DNA of 9,270 nt from Elstera sp044372965 (GCF_044372965.1 NZ_JBILQX010000143.1:1-9270), one strand, 5' to 3'. Shown: positions 1 to 6,138, counted from the stretch's first letter. Translations and numbers: made by a program. Notes: generated by a model from the sequence alone, not told the origin.

Positions 1-87
1 CTGCGCAATCAAAACGAAGCCAAGCCCCAGGCCGATAAAAATCAAACCGGAGATAAAATCCTTCGGATGGCGAATCGACAGTGCCAT
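1..87 (-). CDS. tctB: Tripartite tricarboxylate transporter small membrane subunit, TctB family (N-terminal part, runs off the window)
   Basis: Only the first 29 codons are present; the rest lies beyond the left edge. The visible peptide starts MALSIRHPKDF and runs into a hydrophobic Gly/Leu/Ile-rich segment (about residues 12-28), the first membrane helix. The pattern of a short polar RxPKDF stretch followed by a G-L-F-I helix is typical of TctB, the 4-helix small membrane subunit of TTT (tripartite tricarboxylate transporter) uptake systems. The start ATG at 87-85 has a good Shine-Dalgarno (GGGAGGGG, complement of 97-104) with 9 nt spacing. It lies downstream of the tctC-type receptor gene on the same strand, the usual TTT order, so a large tctA subunit is expected next, outside the window. 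The family call rests on a short fragment plus context. Confidence 0.75.
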   Translation of the reverse strand, partial: MALSIRHPKDFISGLIFIGLGLGFVLIAQ

Positions 88-96
88 TGAGCGTTA

Positions 97-104
97 CCCC
101 TCCC
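97..104 (-). promoter_or_regulatory. Ribosome binding site of tctB
   Basis: Read on the minus strand this is GGGAGGGG, 9 nt before the ATG of the tctB fragment. It supports that start, and independent translation of tctB after the terminator in the preceding gap. Confidence 0.6.
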
Positions 105-210
105 AGGAGTCACAGTTTTTTTATCGATTTTTTACCGACGATCTTACTTGAGACAAGCCTGAACACCCCGGTCAGAGCGCCCCGCAGTTTCCCTGTAAAT
201 CAGCCTAGCA

Positions 211-239
211 AAAAGGGCGGAGAAAAACCCCGCCCTTTC
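211..239 (-). terminator. Intrinsic terminator (probably partial) between tctC and tctB
   Basis: Perfect 9-bp stem, AAAGGGCGG at 212-220 against CCGCCCTTT at 230-238, with a 9-nt loop. On the minus strand the 3' arm runs into a T-rich stretch. It begins about 20 nt after the tctC stop codon and lies upstream of tctB on the same strand. A terminator here would leave more receptor mRNA than membrane-subunit mRNA, a known arrangement for genes of periplasmic binding proteins. That role is inferred; the hairpin is seen. Confidence 0.75.
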
Positions 240-259
240 GTTAGACGGTGTCGGATAGA

Positions 260-1231
260 TTAATCCGCATAAACGCCCGCAGCCTTAATGATCGGCGACC
301 ATTTATCGATCTCGGCTTTCACATGCTTACCGAGAGCGTCGGGGGTCGCCCGGTCGGGGCTCACCGGTTCGGTGCCGAGTTCGGCGAAACGCGTGACGAC
401 GTTCGGATCTTTCAAGGCTTCTTTAAGCGCCGTGTTCAGCTTGGCAATCGCAGCGTCGGGCGTGCCTTTCGGCGCGTAGAGCCCGTGCCACACGGCAACC
501 TCAAAGCCCGGCAACCCGGCTTCATCCATCGTCGGGACTTCGCTCAACGAGGCGACGCGGGTTTTGGTGGTGACACCGTAAACCTTAATCTTACCGCCCT
601 TGATTTGGCTGGTGGTATTGGTCGTCTGATCGCACATGAAATCGACCTGCCCGCCAAGCAAATCATTCATCGCAGGGCCGGTGCCCTTGTAGGGAACCGT
701 GGTCAATTCGCTCTTGATTGCGGTCATGAATAGCATGCCGCACAGGTGCGAGGCCGAACCAACGCCCGCATTGGCGTATGAGACCTTATCCTTATTCGCC
801 TGGGCGTAGGCCACCAGCTCTTTCAGGTCTTTCGCCGGAAAAGCGCTTTTGGCGACGAAGGTCATCGGCACATCGGTAATCAGGCCGATCGGCGCGAAAT
901 CATTCAGCGTGTCATAGGGCAGCTTGCGATACAGCGCGACGCTGGTGGCGTGGCCGATGTGATGCAGCAACAGCGTATAGCCATCGGGGGCCGCTTTGGC
1001 GACGCGCGCCGCGCCCAAGGTGCCGCCCGCCCCGCCGACGTTTTCGATAATCACCTGTTGGCCAAGCGATTTGCTCATCGACTGACCAACGAGGCGCGCG
1101 ACCGTATCGGTCGGACCACCGGCGGCGAAGGGCACCACCACCGTTACGATTTTATTGGGGTAATCCTGGGCCGAAGCTGCGCCTGCCAGCATGGTCGCGC
1201 CCGCGAGGGCCGATAAAAGAAACCGGGTCAT
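260..1231 (-). CDS. Tripartite tricarboxylate transporter substrate-binding protein (TctC/Bug family)
   Basis: A 323-aa periplasmic solute receptor of the Bug/TctC family, which captures carboxylates or other small organic acids and hands them to the TctA/TctB membrane complex. The signal peptide spans residues 1-21 with an AxA-type site (GAASA before QDYP). The mature N-terminus has the family hallmark YPNKIVTVVVPFAAGG followed by TDTVAR (about residues 24-45), and the length is normal. I chose ATG 1231-1229 over the in-frame TTG one codon upstream because GGAGGAG (complement of 1238-1244) sits 6 nt before the ATG. A terminator and the start of tctB follow on the same strand, so this is the first gene of a TTT operon. 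Bug receptors are expanded in many proteobacteria and sequence alone does not give the ligand. Confidence 0.93.
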   Translation of the reverse strand: MTRFLLSALAGATMLAGAASAQDYPNKIVTVVVPFAAGGPTDTVARLVGQSMSKSLGQQVIIENVGGAGGTLGAARVAKAAPDGYTLLLHHIGHATSVALYRKLPYDTLNDFAPIGLITDVPMTFVAKSAFPAKDLKELVAYAQANKDKVSYANAGVGSASHLCGMLFMTAIKSELTTVPYKGTGPAMNDLLGGQVDFMCDQTTNTTSQIKGGKIKVYGVTTKTRVASLSEVPTMDEAGLPGFEVAVWHGLYAPKGTPDAAIAKLNTALKEALKDPNVVTRFAELGTEPVSPDRATPDALGKHVKAEIDKWSPIIKAAGVYAD

Positions 1232-1237
1232 CAACGT

Positions 1238-1244
1238 CTCCTCC
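1238..1244 (-). promoter_or_regulatory. Ribosome binding site that decides the tctC start
   Basis: The minus strand reads GGAGGAG, near-perfect complementarity to the 16S rRNA tail. It is 6 nt from the ATG at 1231 but only 3 nt from the alternative TTG at 1234, which favours the ATG. Confidence 0.7.
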
Positions 1245-1400
1245 GAGTTTTATTTTATTCGTTGAGGGTTCAGAATAGCCCTCGGGTTAACGCCCGGTCC
1301 ATTGTGGTTTTCCGCAAGCGAGCCCTGGCAGAGGGGCACACGCGAAGACTTCGATGAATAGGCGTTTCCAACGGCTTCGGAATTGCTTTAGGCTCCGGCC

Positions 1401-2951
1401 ATGACCACGCCCGAGCTTACCCATAATCTGCCTGAACTCTCGGTGGGGCAGCTTTCCAGCGCCCTGCAACGCACCGTCGAAACCGCCTTTCCGCGCGTGC
1501 GGGTGCGCGGCGAGATTTCGGGCTTCAAACGCGCCCCCTCCGGCCATCTCTATTTGAACCTGAAAGACCCGGACGCCGTGCTGGGCGCGGTGTGCTGGAA
1601 GGGCGTTGCCGCCCGCCTATCGATCCGCCCGGAAGACGGGATGGAGGTGATCGCCACCGGCAAGCTCACCACCTTCGCCGGGCAGTCGAAATATCAACTG
1701 GTTATCGATCAGATGGAACTCGCCGGGCGCGGCGCGCTGCTGGCCTTGATCGAAGACCGCAAGCGCCGCTTGGCCGCCGAAGGGCTGTTCGAGGCCGCGC
1801 GCAAGCGCCCGCTGCCGCTGCTGCCGCGCATCATCGGCGTCATCACCTCGCCCACAGGGGCGGTGATCCGCGATATTCTGCACCGCTTGAACGACCGCTT
1901 CCCCCGGCCCGTGCTGGTTTGGCCCGTGTTGGTTCAGGGCGAGGCGGCAGCGGCGCAGATCGTCGCCGCGATTGAAGGTTTCAACCGCTTGGTGGAAGGC
2001 GGGCGCATCCCCCGCCCGGACGTGCTGATCGTCGCGCGCGGCGGCGGCTCCATTGAAGATCTGATGGCGTTTAACGACGAAGCGGTGGTGCGCGCGGCGG
2101 CGGCCAGCGCGATTCCGCTGATTTCCGCCGTCGGCCATGAGACCGATACCACGCTAATCGATTTTGCCTCGGACCGGCGCGCGCCCACCCCCACCGCCGC
2201 CGCCGAAATGGCGGTGCCGGTGCGCGCCGATTTACGCCAAGCCGTCACCGAACGCGGCCAGCGGCTCGATCAAGCCGCCGAGCGGATTTTGCAGGACCGC
2301 AATTTACGTCTGGATGCTTTGGGGCGCGGCCTTACCGATCCCCGCCGTGCCGTCGCTGAAGCGCGCCAGCGGTTAGAGGATCGCGGCCAGCAGCTTCACC
2401 GGAGCATGCGCCAGCGCTTGGCACTATCGCGCGGGCAGGTGGAAACCCTGGCCGCCCGTCTGCCCCATCCGCACGCGCAAATCGCCCTTGCCCGCAGCCG
2501 CTTCCAGGCCGAAGCCCGCGCGCTGGAGCAAAGTTTTACCCGACATCTCACCAGTGACCGCCAGCGCCTCGCCGCGATTTCCGCCCGGCTGCGCATCGAT
2601 CCCTGGCGGCAGGAACTCACGCGGCAAGGGCAAGGCTTGATCCAACTCGCCGCGCGCCTCCCCACGGCCTACGATCAACAGCGCCGCACCCGCGCCGAGC
2701 GGATCGCCGGGCTCGGGCGTTTACTGGAAAGCTATTCTTACAAGGGCACCCTGGCGCGTGGTTTCGTGGTACTGCGCGACGAGGCGGGGGCCTTGCTCTC
2801 GGGCGTCGCAACCCTCGCCCCCGGAACCCTGGTGACGCTGGAAGCCCAGGACGGTAGCCGCAAGGCCGAGGTTCTGGAGGAGGGCGGCAATCCGCGCCCC
2901 GCCCGCTCGCGCGCCAAAGCCCCGCTGCCGAAGCAGGAGAGCCTGTTTTGA
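1401..2951 (+). CDS. xseA: Exodeoxyribonuclease VII large subunit
   Basis: XseA is the catalytic large subunit of exonuclease VII, which with several copies of XseB degrades single-stranded DNA in the cytoplasm during repair. The 516-aa protein has the N-terminal OB-fold (about 11-105, with VRVRGEISGF at 34-43). The catalytic domain carries GVITSPTGAVIRDI (146-159), ARGGGSIEDLMAFNDE (212-227) and SAVGHETDTTLIDFASDRRAP ending in TPTAAAEMA (242-271). A long Arg/Gln/Ala-rich coiled-coil region follows (about 275-440), then the C-terminal SYKGTLARGF segment typical of the family. It is somewhat longer than E. coli XseA (about 456 aa), mostly in the coiled coil. The start ATG at 1401 has only a weak Shine-Dalgarno (TAGG). 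The stop overlaps the next gene by 4 bp (TTGA). No xseB is present here. Confidence 0.96.
   Translation: MTTPELTHNLPELSVGQLSSALQRTVETAFPRVRVRGEISGFKRAPSGHLYLNLKDPDAVLGAVCWKGVAARLSIRPEDGMEVIATGKLTTFAGQSKYQLVIDQMELAGRGALLALIEDRKRRLAAEGLFEAARKRPLPLLPRIIGVITSPTGAVIRDILHRLNDRFPRPVLVWPVLVQGEAAAAQIVAAIEGFNRLVEGGRIPRPDVLIVARGGGSIEDLMAFNDEAVVRAAAASAIPLISAVGHETDTTLIDFASDRRAPTPTAAAEMAVPVRADLRQAVTERGQRLDQAAERILQDRNLRLDALGRGLTDPRRAVAEARQRLEDRGQQLHRSMRQRLALSRGQVETLAARLPHPHAQIALARSRFQAEARALEQSFTRHLTSDRQRLAAISARLRIDPWRQELTRQGQGLIQLAARLPTAYDQQRRTRAERIAGLGRLLESYSYKGTLARGFVVLRDEAGALLSGVATLAPGTLVTLEAQDGSRKAEVLEEGGNPRPARSRAKAPLPKQESLF
2935..2939 (+). promoter_or_regulatory. Ribosome binding site supporting a TTG start for the M23 peptidase
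   Basis: AGGAG lies inside the last codons of xseA, 8 nt ahead of the TTG at 2948. No ATG or GTG placed before the signal peptide gives a better start. Confidence 0.6.
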
Positions 2952-3751
2952 TTCGCCGCCTTGCCCTACTCGCCGCCCTGCTGGCCCCGCTCGCGGCTCA
3001 TGCTTTCACCTTAGATGCGCCGGTCGAACAGGGGCGGCTCATTCGCGGGCAGACCAGCCCGAAGGCGACCATTCTGCTGGATGGCAAGAAGCTGCCCGTG
3101 TCGCCGGAAGGGAAATTCGTCTTCGGCCTTGCGCGCGATGCGACGGGCACGATCACCCTCACGGAAAACGACACGGCCAGCGTGCTACCGATAGCGCCCC
3201 GCGCTTGGGATATTCAGCGGATCGAGGGGTTACCCCCCGGCAAGGTGAACCCAGACCCGGAGGGGCTAAAGCGTATTCAACGGGAAGCGGCGCTGATTAA
3301 AGCGGCCCGGTCGCAGGTCACGGATTTAGGCGGGTTTGTCGAAGCCTTCCGCTGGCCCGCCAACGGGCGCATCAGCGGTATTTACGGCTCGCAGCGGATT
3401 TTGAATGGCGAGCCGCGTGCGCCCCATCTGGGGCTCGACATTGCTGGACCAACGGGAACGGTCATTCGCGCCCCCGCCTCGGGCCGGGTCGTGCTCGCGG
3501 AACCCGATCTCTTTTTTACGGGCCGCACCGTGATGATCGACCACGGCCACGGCGTTGGCTCGATCTTCGCCCATCTATCGGCAAGTTCGGTCACGGTGGG
3601 ACAGGTGATTACCGCCGGTCAGGAGATCGGAGCGGTGGGTGCCACGGGCCGCGTGACCGGCCCGCATTTGCACTGGGGGGTCTATTGGGGCGCGGTCACA
3701 CTCGATCCACTGCCCCTCATGCCGACCCCTGTGCCCCCGCCCTTACCCTAG
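2948..3751 (+). CDS. Secreted M23-family (LytM-type) metallopeptidase
   Basis: A 267-aa exported zinc peptidase-fold protein, likely acting on peptidoglycan cross-links or regulating amidases in the periplasm. The signal peptide is about residues 1-19 (cleavage near AAHA before FTLD). Residues 20-85 form a beta-rich N-terminal region. A charged helical linker (about 103-125) leads to the M23 domain (about 135-255). Metal ligands are all visible: H160 and D164 in HLGLD, and H242 in HLHW; H209 (AHLS) matches the catalytic His. The set is complete, so an active enzyme is likely, unlike degenerate EnvC/NlpD types. The C-terminus ends in a Pro-rich tail. The start is TTG, chosen because AGGAG at 2935-2939 lies 8 nt before it and the frame then gives a clean signal peptide. 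It overlaps the xseA stop by 4 bp, suggesting coupled translation. Its 3' end overlaps the convergent gene by 9 bp. Confidence 0.9.
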   Translation: MIRRLALLAALLAPLAAHAFTLDAPVEQGRLIRGQTSPKATILLDGKKLPVSPEGKFVFGLARDATGTITLTENDTASVLPIAPRAWDIQRIEGLPPGKVNPDPEGLKRIQREAALIKAARSQVTDLGGFVEAFRWPANGRISGIYGSQRILNGEPRAPHLGLDIAGPTGTVIRAPASGRVVLAEPDLFFTGRTVMIDHGHGVGSIFAHLSASSVTVGQVITAGQEIGAVGATGRVTGPHLHWGVYWGAVTLDPLPLMPTPVPPPLP

Positions 3752-4054
3752 GGCTGCGAGCGCCGTCACCGCCCGTTCGCGCGCGGCGTGGTAAGTGCGG
3801 GCCGTGCTTGCCGCTTCCAGCGCCACATTCGCGATCCGGTCCCGCTGCCATCCCGGCAGGGAATTGAACGCGCGCCCGGCGGCGGCCTTGGTTTTGCCTT
3901 CCAGATCCTGTTCCAGCGTCCGCGACAGGATTTGATAGACTTTACTGACTTCGCCGACCACGGCCCCCGTTGCCGTCAGCAGGATCGTCATGGCTGACCG
4001 TTCGGCGGCCGGATCGATTAACGTACTATCGGAAACAAGCTTGAGATGCGCCAT
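3743..4054 (-). CDS. Hypothetical protein, small and mostly helical
   Basis: A 103-aa protein that I do not recognise. It starts MAHLKLVSDSTLIDPAAERS, has a moderately hydrophobic stretch at about 22-38 (ILLTATGAVVGEV), then an amphipathic, Ala/Arg/Glu-rich helical region with SLPGWQRDRIANVALEAAS in the middle. It has no cysteines, no clear signal peptide and no convincing membrane helix, so it is probably cytoplasmic. The start ATG has a purine-rich leader (GGGAGAAGGG) a few nt upstream. Codon use matches its neighbours. It converges with the M23 gene, overlapping it by 9 bp, and lies about 130 nt downstream of the ArsC-like gene on the same strand. No function can be assigned. Confidence 0.7.
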   Translation of the reverse strand: MAHLKLVSDSTLIDPAAERSAMTILLTATGAVVGEVSKVYQILSRTLEQDLEGKTKAAAGRAFNSLPGWQRDRIANVALEAASTARTYHAARERAVTALAALG

Positions 4055-4186
4055 CGACCCTTCTCCCTTAGCGATTGAAAGGGACGATAGCGCATATTTT
4101 CTGCGGCTTCCAGAGGGTTTATTAAAGTAATTTCTTACGAACTGAGGCGAACCGCATAACCCATTGAATTTAAAACGTCTTACCCG

Positions 4187-4690
4187 TTATACGGTCTCAA
4201 ACCCAATTTCACTGAGACGCGCTTGCATCGCCATCTGCGTCAAGGCATCAAGCCGCAACGCCGCGAAAATCTTAACCCGATGTTCGAGTTGGCGAAAGGC
4301 CTGACGGAAGGCATTCACCTGGGCCAGATCATCACCGTTCGCCGTGGCGGACACGGGATCGTCCACTTCCCAATGGGCAATCATCGGTTGCCCCGGCCAG
4401 GACGGAAGCGTGTCGGCGGTCAGCGTATCACCGACCACGAAAATGAAATCCATCACCGGCGAGGCTTCGGCGGCGAACTCGTCCCAGCTTTTGCTGCGGA
4501 GCGTGCTGACCGGCATATTCAACGACTGCAACAGGCGCTCGGCATAGGGGTTGACCGTTCCCGCCGGGCTGCTGCCCGCGCTATAGGCCTTGAAGCGGCC
4601 CTTGCCCCAATAATTCAGGAGCGATTCGGCCATAATGCTGCGCGCCGAATTTTGCGAGCAGAGGAACAGCACATTGTAGATCTTATCCAT
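4187..4690 (-). CDS. Low-molecular-weight phosphatase / arsenate reductase-like protein with a single cysteine
   Basis: A 167-aa protein of the LMW tyrosine phosphatase superfamily, closest in style to thioredoxin-type ArsC. The N-terminus MDKIYNVLFLCSQNSARS contains the P-loop C-x5-R (C11 to R17) that binds phosphate or arsenate. The general acid region WEVDDP (107-112) supplies the catalytic Asp. The region that in thioredoxin-coupled ArsC reads VCD...CP is here VVGD...TLP (G87, L95), so both redox cysteines are absent and C11 is the only Cys in the protein. It could be a phosphatase, or an arsenate reductase using an external thiol (single-Cys mycothiol-coupled enzymes exist). The frame stays open upstream to 4798, but the domain starts at the ATG at 4690, with a weak GGGG-type Shine-Dalgarno. 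No arsR, arsB or acr3 lies nearby in the window. Confidence 0.85.
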   Translation of the reverse strand: MDKIYNVLFLCSQNSARSIMAESLLNYWGKGRFKAYSAGSSPAGTVNPYAERLLQSLNMPVSTLRSKSWDEFAAEASPVMDFIFVVGDTLTADTLPSWPGQPMIAHWEVDDPVSATANGDDLAQVNAFRQAFRQLEHRVKIFAALRLDALTQMAMQARLSEIGFETV

Positions 4691-4803
4691 GAGGCACACC
4701 CCGGCTGACCGTCGCACGAAAGACGACAGTGTAAGGGCGTAACATCGCTTGATTGCCGTATGATGACGTTTACGGAATCTTGACGTATTCCAAAACACGC
4801 CCG

Positions 4804-4836
4804 CAAAAAAACCGCCGACGCGCGGGGCGTCGGCGG
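4804..4836 (-). terminator. Rho-independent terminator downstream of the LTxxQ-repeat gene
   Basis: Ten-base perfect stem, CCGCCGACGC at 4812-4821 with GCGTCGGCGG at 4827-4836, and a 5-nt loop. On the minus strand it is followed directly by seven T (complement of 4805-4811). It lies about 55 nt after the stop codon at 4891 and ends that transcript before the ArsC-like gene, which therefore needs its own promoter. Confidence 0.92.
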
Positions 4837-4890
4837 TAAAGGCACCAAGGGAACTGACGATTAGTCTAACAGGGGCGGGTTAAGCCCGGA

Positions 4891-5379
4891 TTAACCCCGG
4901 CGATGGCCTTCTTTACGCAGTTCGCGCATTTTTTCCTTCTGCTCCGGCGACAGGCCGTCCATCACCTTCTTCATGGTGGTGCGGAAGGTTTCGCGCTCGG
5001 CCTGGGTCATTTGGTCGGGGGTTTTGCCGCCGCGCGCCTTATCGAGTTCGGTCTTTTGCTCCGGCGTGAGGATGCTTTCCATCGCGCCGCGCATCTTTTC
5101 CATCCGCTCGCGCATCGGCTTATGAGCCGCGTCGAGCTTGGTTTTTTGCTCCGGCGTCAGGCTCGCCATAACCTCATCGCGGGCTTTGCGCATCCCATCG
5201 CGGGCGCTATCGAGCTTGGCTTTTTGTTCGGGCGTCAGGATTTCCTGCATCGCTTTATCGTGACCGCCAGGGCCATGCATACGATGCGGGCCACCCGCAC
5301 CGTCTGGGCCAGGACCGGCAGCAAAAGCGGCACCGGCGAGAATCGTGCTTGCAGCAAGGGTCATCAGAAAACGGTTCAT
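4891..5379 (-). CDS. Exported Spy/ZraP-like LTxxQ-repeat protein
   Basis: A 162-aa protein with a signal peptide (about 1-20, cleavage near AAFA before AGPG), a Gly/Pro/His-rich linker (about 21-41; H32, H35, H40), then a highly charged helical region. That region carries four copies of one motif: LTPEQK at 48-53, 74-79 and 104-109, and LSPEQK at 143-148, each followed by a K/E-rich helix. LTxxQ motifs mark the CpxP/Spy/ZraP group of periplasmic chaperones and metal-responsive proteins. Spy and CpxP usually show two, so four is notable. The absence of cysteines fits a periplasmic location. Its role may be envelope stress protection or metal binding through the His cluster; neither can be decided here. 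The start ATG has only a weak leader (AGAG). It is divergent from hslVU and ends at a strong terminator. Confidence 0.85.
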   Translation of the reverse strand: MNRFLMTLAASTILAGAAFAAGPGPDGAGGPHRMHGPGGHDKAMQEILTPEQKAKLDSARDGMRKARDEVMASLTPEQKTKLDAAHKPMRERMEKMRGAMESILTPEQKTELDKARGGKTPDQMTQAERETFRTTMKKVMDGLSPEQKEKMRELRKEGHRRG

Positions 5380-5441
5380 GATCGGGGCTCTTTTTTGTTC
5401 AGGTGAGTGATGTGAGGCCTCGATATGGGATAGGGGGCTTC

Positions 5442-5461
5442 CCCTGGGTTCATCCCCAGGG
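5442..5461. other. Inverted repeat in the gap between the LTxxQ-repeat gene and hslV
   Basis: CCCTGGG (5442-5448) pairs perfectly with CCCAGGG (5455-5461) around a 6-nt loop. A second, mutually exclusive pairing is possible between GGGG (5434-5437) and CCCC (5441-5444). On the plus strand a six-T run follows at 5467-5472, but no plus-strand gene precedes it. It may be an operator, a leader structure for the minus-strand gene, or a barrier to antisense transcription; the sequence does not decide. Confidence 0.4.
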
Positions 5462-5506
5462 CATCATTTTTTCGATGCGCGTTTCCTGCAGGACCGCCAT
5501 GTAACT

Positions 5507-5536
5507 CTTGATTGGCTTAACGACCCGGCCCCATCT
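5507..5536 (+). promoter_or_regulatory. Sigma-32 (RpoH) heat-shock promoter of hslVU
   Basis: CTTGATT at 5507-5513 matches the RpoH -35 consensus CTTGAA in its first five bases. CCCCATCT at 5529-5536 matches the -10 consensus CCCCATnT, separated by 15 nt, within the known spacing range. The predicted transcript starts near 5543 and leaves a leader of about 50 nt before the hslV GTG. The match is visible in the sequence, and hslVU is a known RpoH regulon member in E. coli; activity here is inferred. Confidence 0.8.
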
Positions 5537-5549
5537 ATCCCTCTAAGAG

Positions 5550-5575
5550 AGCCGGTGCCGCTTGTGGGCCGGGCT
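5550..5575 (+). other. GC-rich hairpin in the hslVU 5' leader
   Basis: AGCCGG and CCGGGCT flank a GC-rich interior that can also pair, giving an imperfect stem-loop with bulges just ahead of the ribosome binding site. A stem-loop in the hslVU leader has been described in E. coli as stabilising the mRNA. Whether this one is equivalent is inference. Confidence 0.35.
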
Positions 5576-5592
5576 GGAGAGATGAGGCTGAC

Positions 5593-6138
5593 GTGGATCA
5601 CGCTCCCGATAAATGGTATGGCACAACCGTTCTGTGCATCCGCAAGAACAATGAAGTTGTGATTGCCGCCGATGGTCAGGTGACGTTCGGCAATACGGTG
5701 CTGAAGCATAATGCGCGCAAAGTGCGCCACTTAGCCGAGGGCACCGTAATCGCCGGTTTCGCCGGGGCGACGGCGGATGCCTTTACCCTGTTCGAGCGCT
5801 TGGAAGCCAAGCTCGAAAAACACCCGAAACAGCTCACCCGCGCCTGCGTGGAACTGGCGAAAGATTGGCGGACCGACCGCTACCTGCGCCGCCTTGAAGC
5901 GATGATGGCGGTCGCCGATAAAGAAGTGTCGCTGATCCTCACCGGCAATGGCGACGTGCTGGAGCCTGAGCACGGTATTATCGGCATCGGTTCCGGCGGG
6001 CCGTTCGCTTTGTCGGCGGCGCGGGCGTTGATCGATATTGATGGGCTGGATGCGGAAGCCATTGCCCGCAAAGCCATGCGCATCGCGGGCGATGTCTGCA
6101 TTTACACGAATCACAATGTTACCCTGGAGCGGTTATGA
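5593..6138 (+). CDS. hslV: ATP-dependent protease peptidase subunit HslV (ClpQ)
   Basis: HslV forms a double hexamer of N-terminal threonine hydrolases, related to proteasome beta subunits, that degrades proteins unfolded by HslU in the cytoplasm. The 181-aa protein has a short propeptide (MDHAPDKWYG). Its removal exposes Thr11 of GTTVL as nucleophile, the usual arrangement in alphaproteobacteria, whereas E. coli HslV starts directly at Thr. Family blocks follow: VVIAADGQVTFGNTV (about 22-36), GFAGATADAFTLFERLE (about 54-70), the Gly-rich GIGSGGPFALSAARAL near 130-147, and a C-terminal YTNHNVTLERL. The start is GTG at 5593 with GAGG 5 nt upstream and GGAGAG slightly earlier; no nearby ATG fits the propeptide. 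The stop overlaps hslU by 4 bp (ATGA). A sigma-32-type promoter lies about 55 nt upstream. Confidence 0.97.
   Translation: MDHAPDKWYGTTVLCIRKNNEVVIAADGQVTFGNTVLKHNARKVRHLAEGTVIAGFAGATADAFTLFERLEAKLEKHPKQLTRACVELAKDWRTDRYLRRLEAMMAVADKEVSLILTGNGDVLEPEHGIIGIGSGGPFALSAARALIDIDGLDAEAIARKAMRIAGDVCIYTNHNVTLERL

Noticed and set aside
1232..1234. TTG as start of the TctC-type receptor
   Set aside because: Only 3 nt from GGAGGAG; the adjacent ATG has proper 6-nt spacing.
1264..1283. GAGGG/CCCTC inverted repeat between tctC and xseA
   Set aside because: Five-base arms with a 10-nt spacer are too short to claim as an operator; the 169-nt gap otherwise shows only a weak TGGACC/TATTCT promoter-like pair for tctC.
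1617..2138. Minus-strand open frame of 173 codons opposite xseA
   Set aside because: Antisense to the conserved XseA catalytic domain; composition fits a GC-driven chance frame.
4683..4691. TTATCCATG resembling a DnaA box
   Set aside because: It matches seven of nine bases, is isolated and is explained by the start codons of the ArsC-like gene. No cluster of boxes or AT-rich unwinding region is present, so there is no origin here despite rpmH nearby.
4223..4708. Plus-strand open frame of 161 codons opposite the ArsC-like gene
   Set aside because: The minus strand encodes the recognisable P-loop phosphatase; the plus frame shows no family features.
4691..4798. N-terminal extension of the ArsC-like protein by 36 residues
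   Set aside because: The extension is basic and unlike the family, and falls in the intergenic region just after the preceding gene's terminator; the domain starts at ATG 4690.
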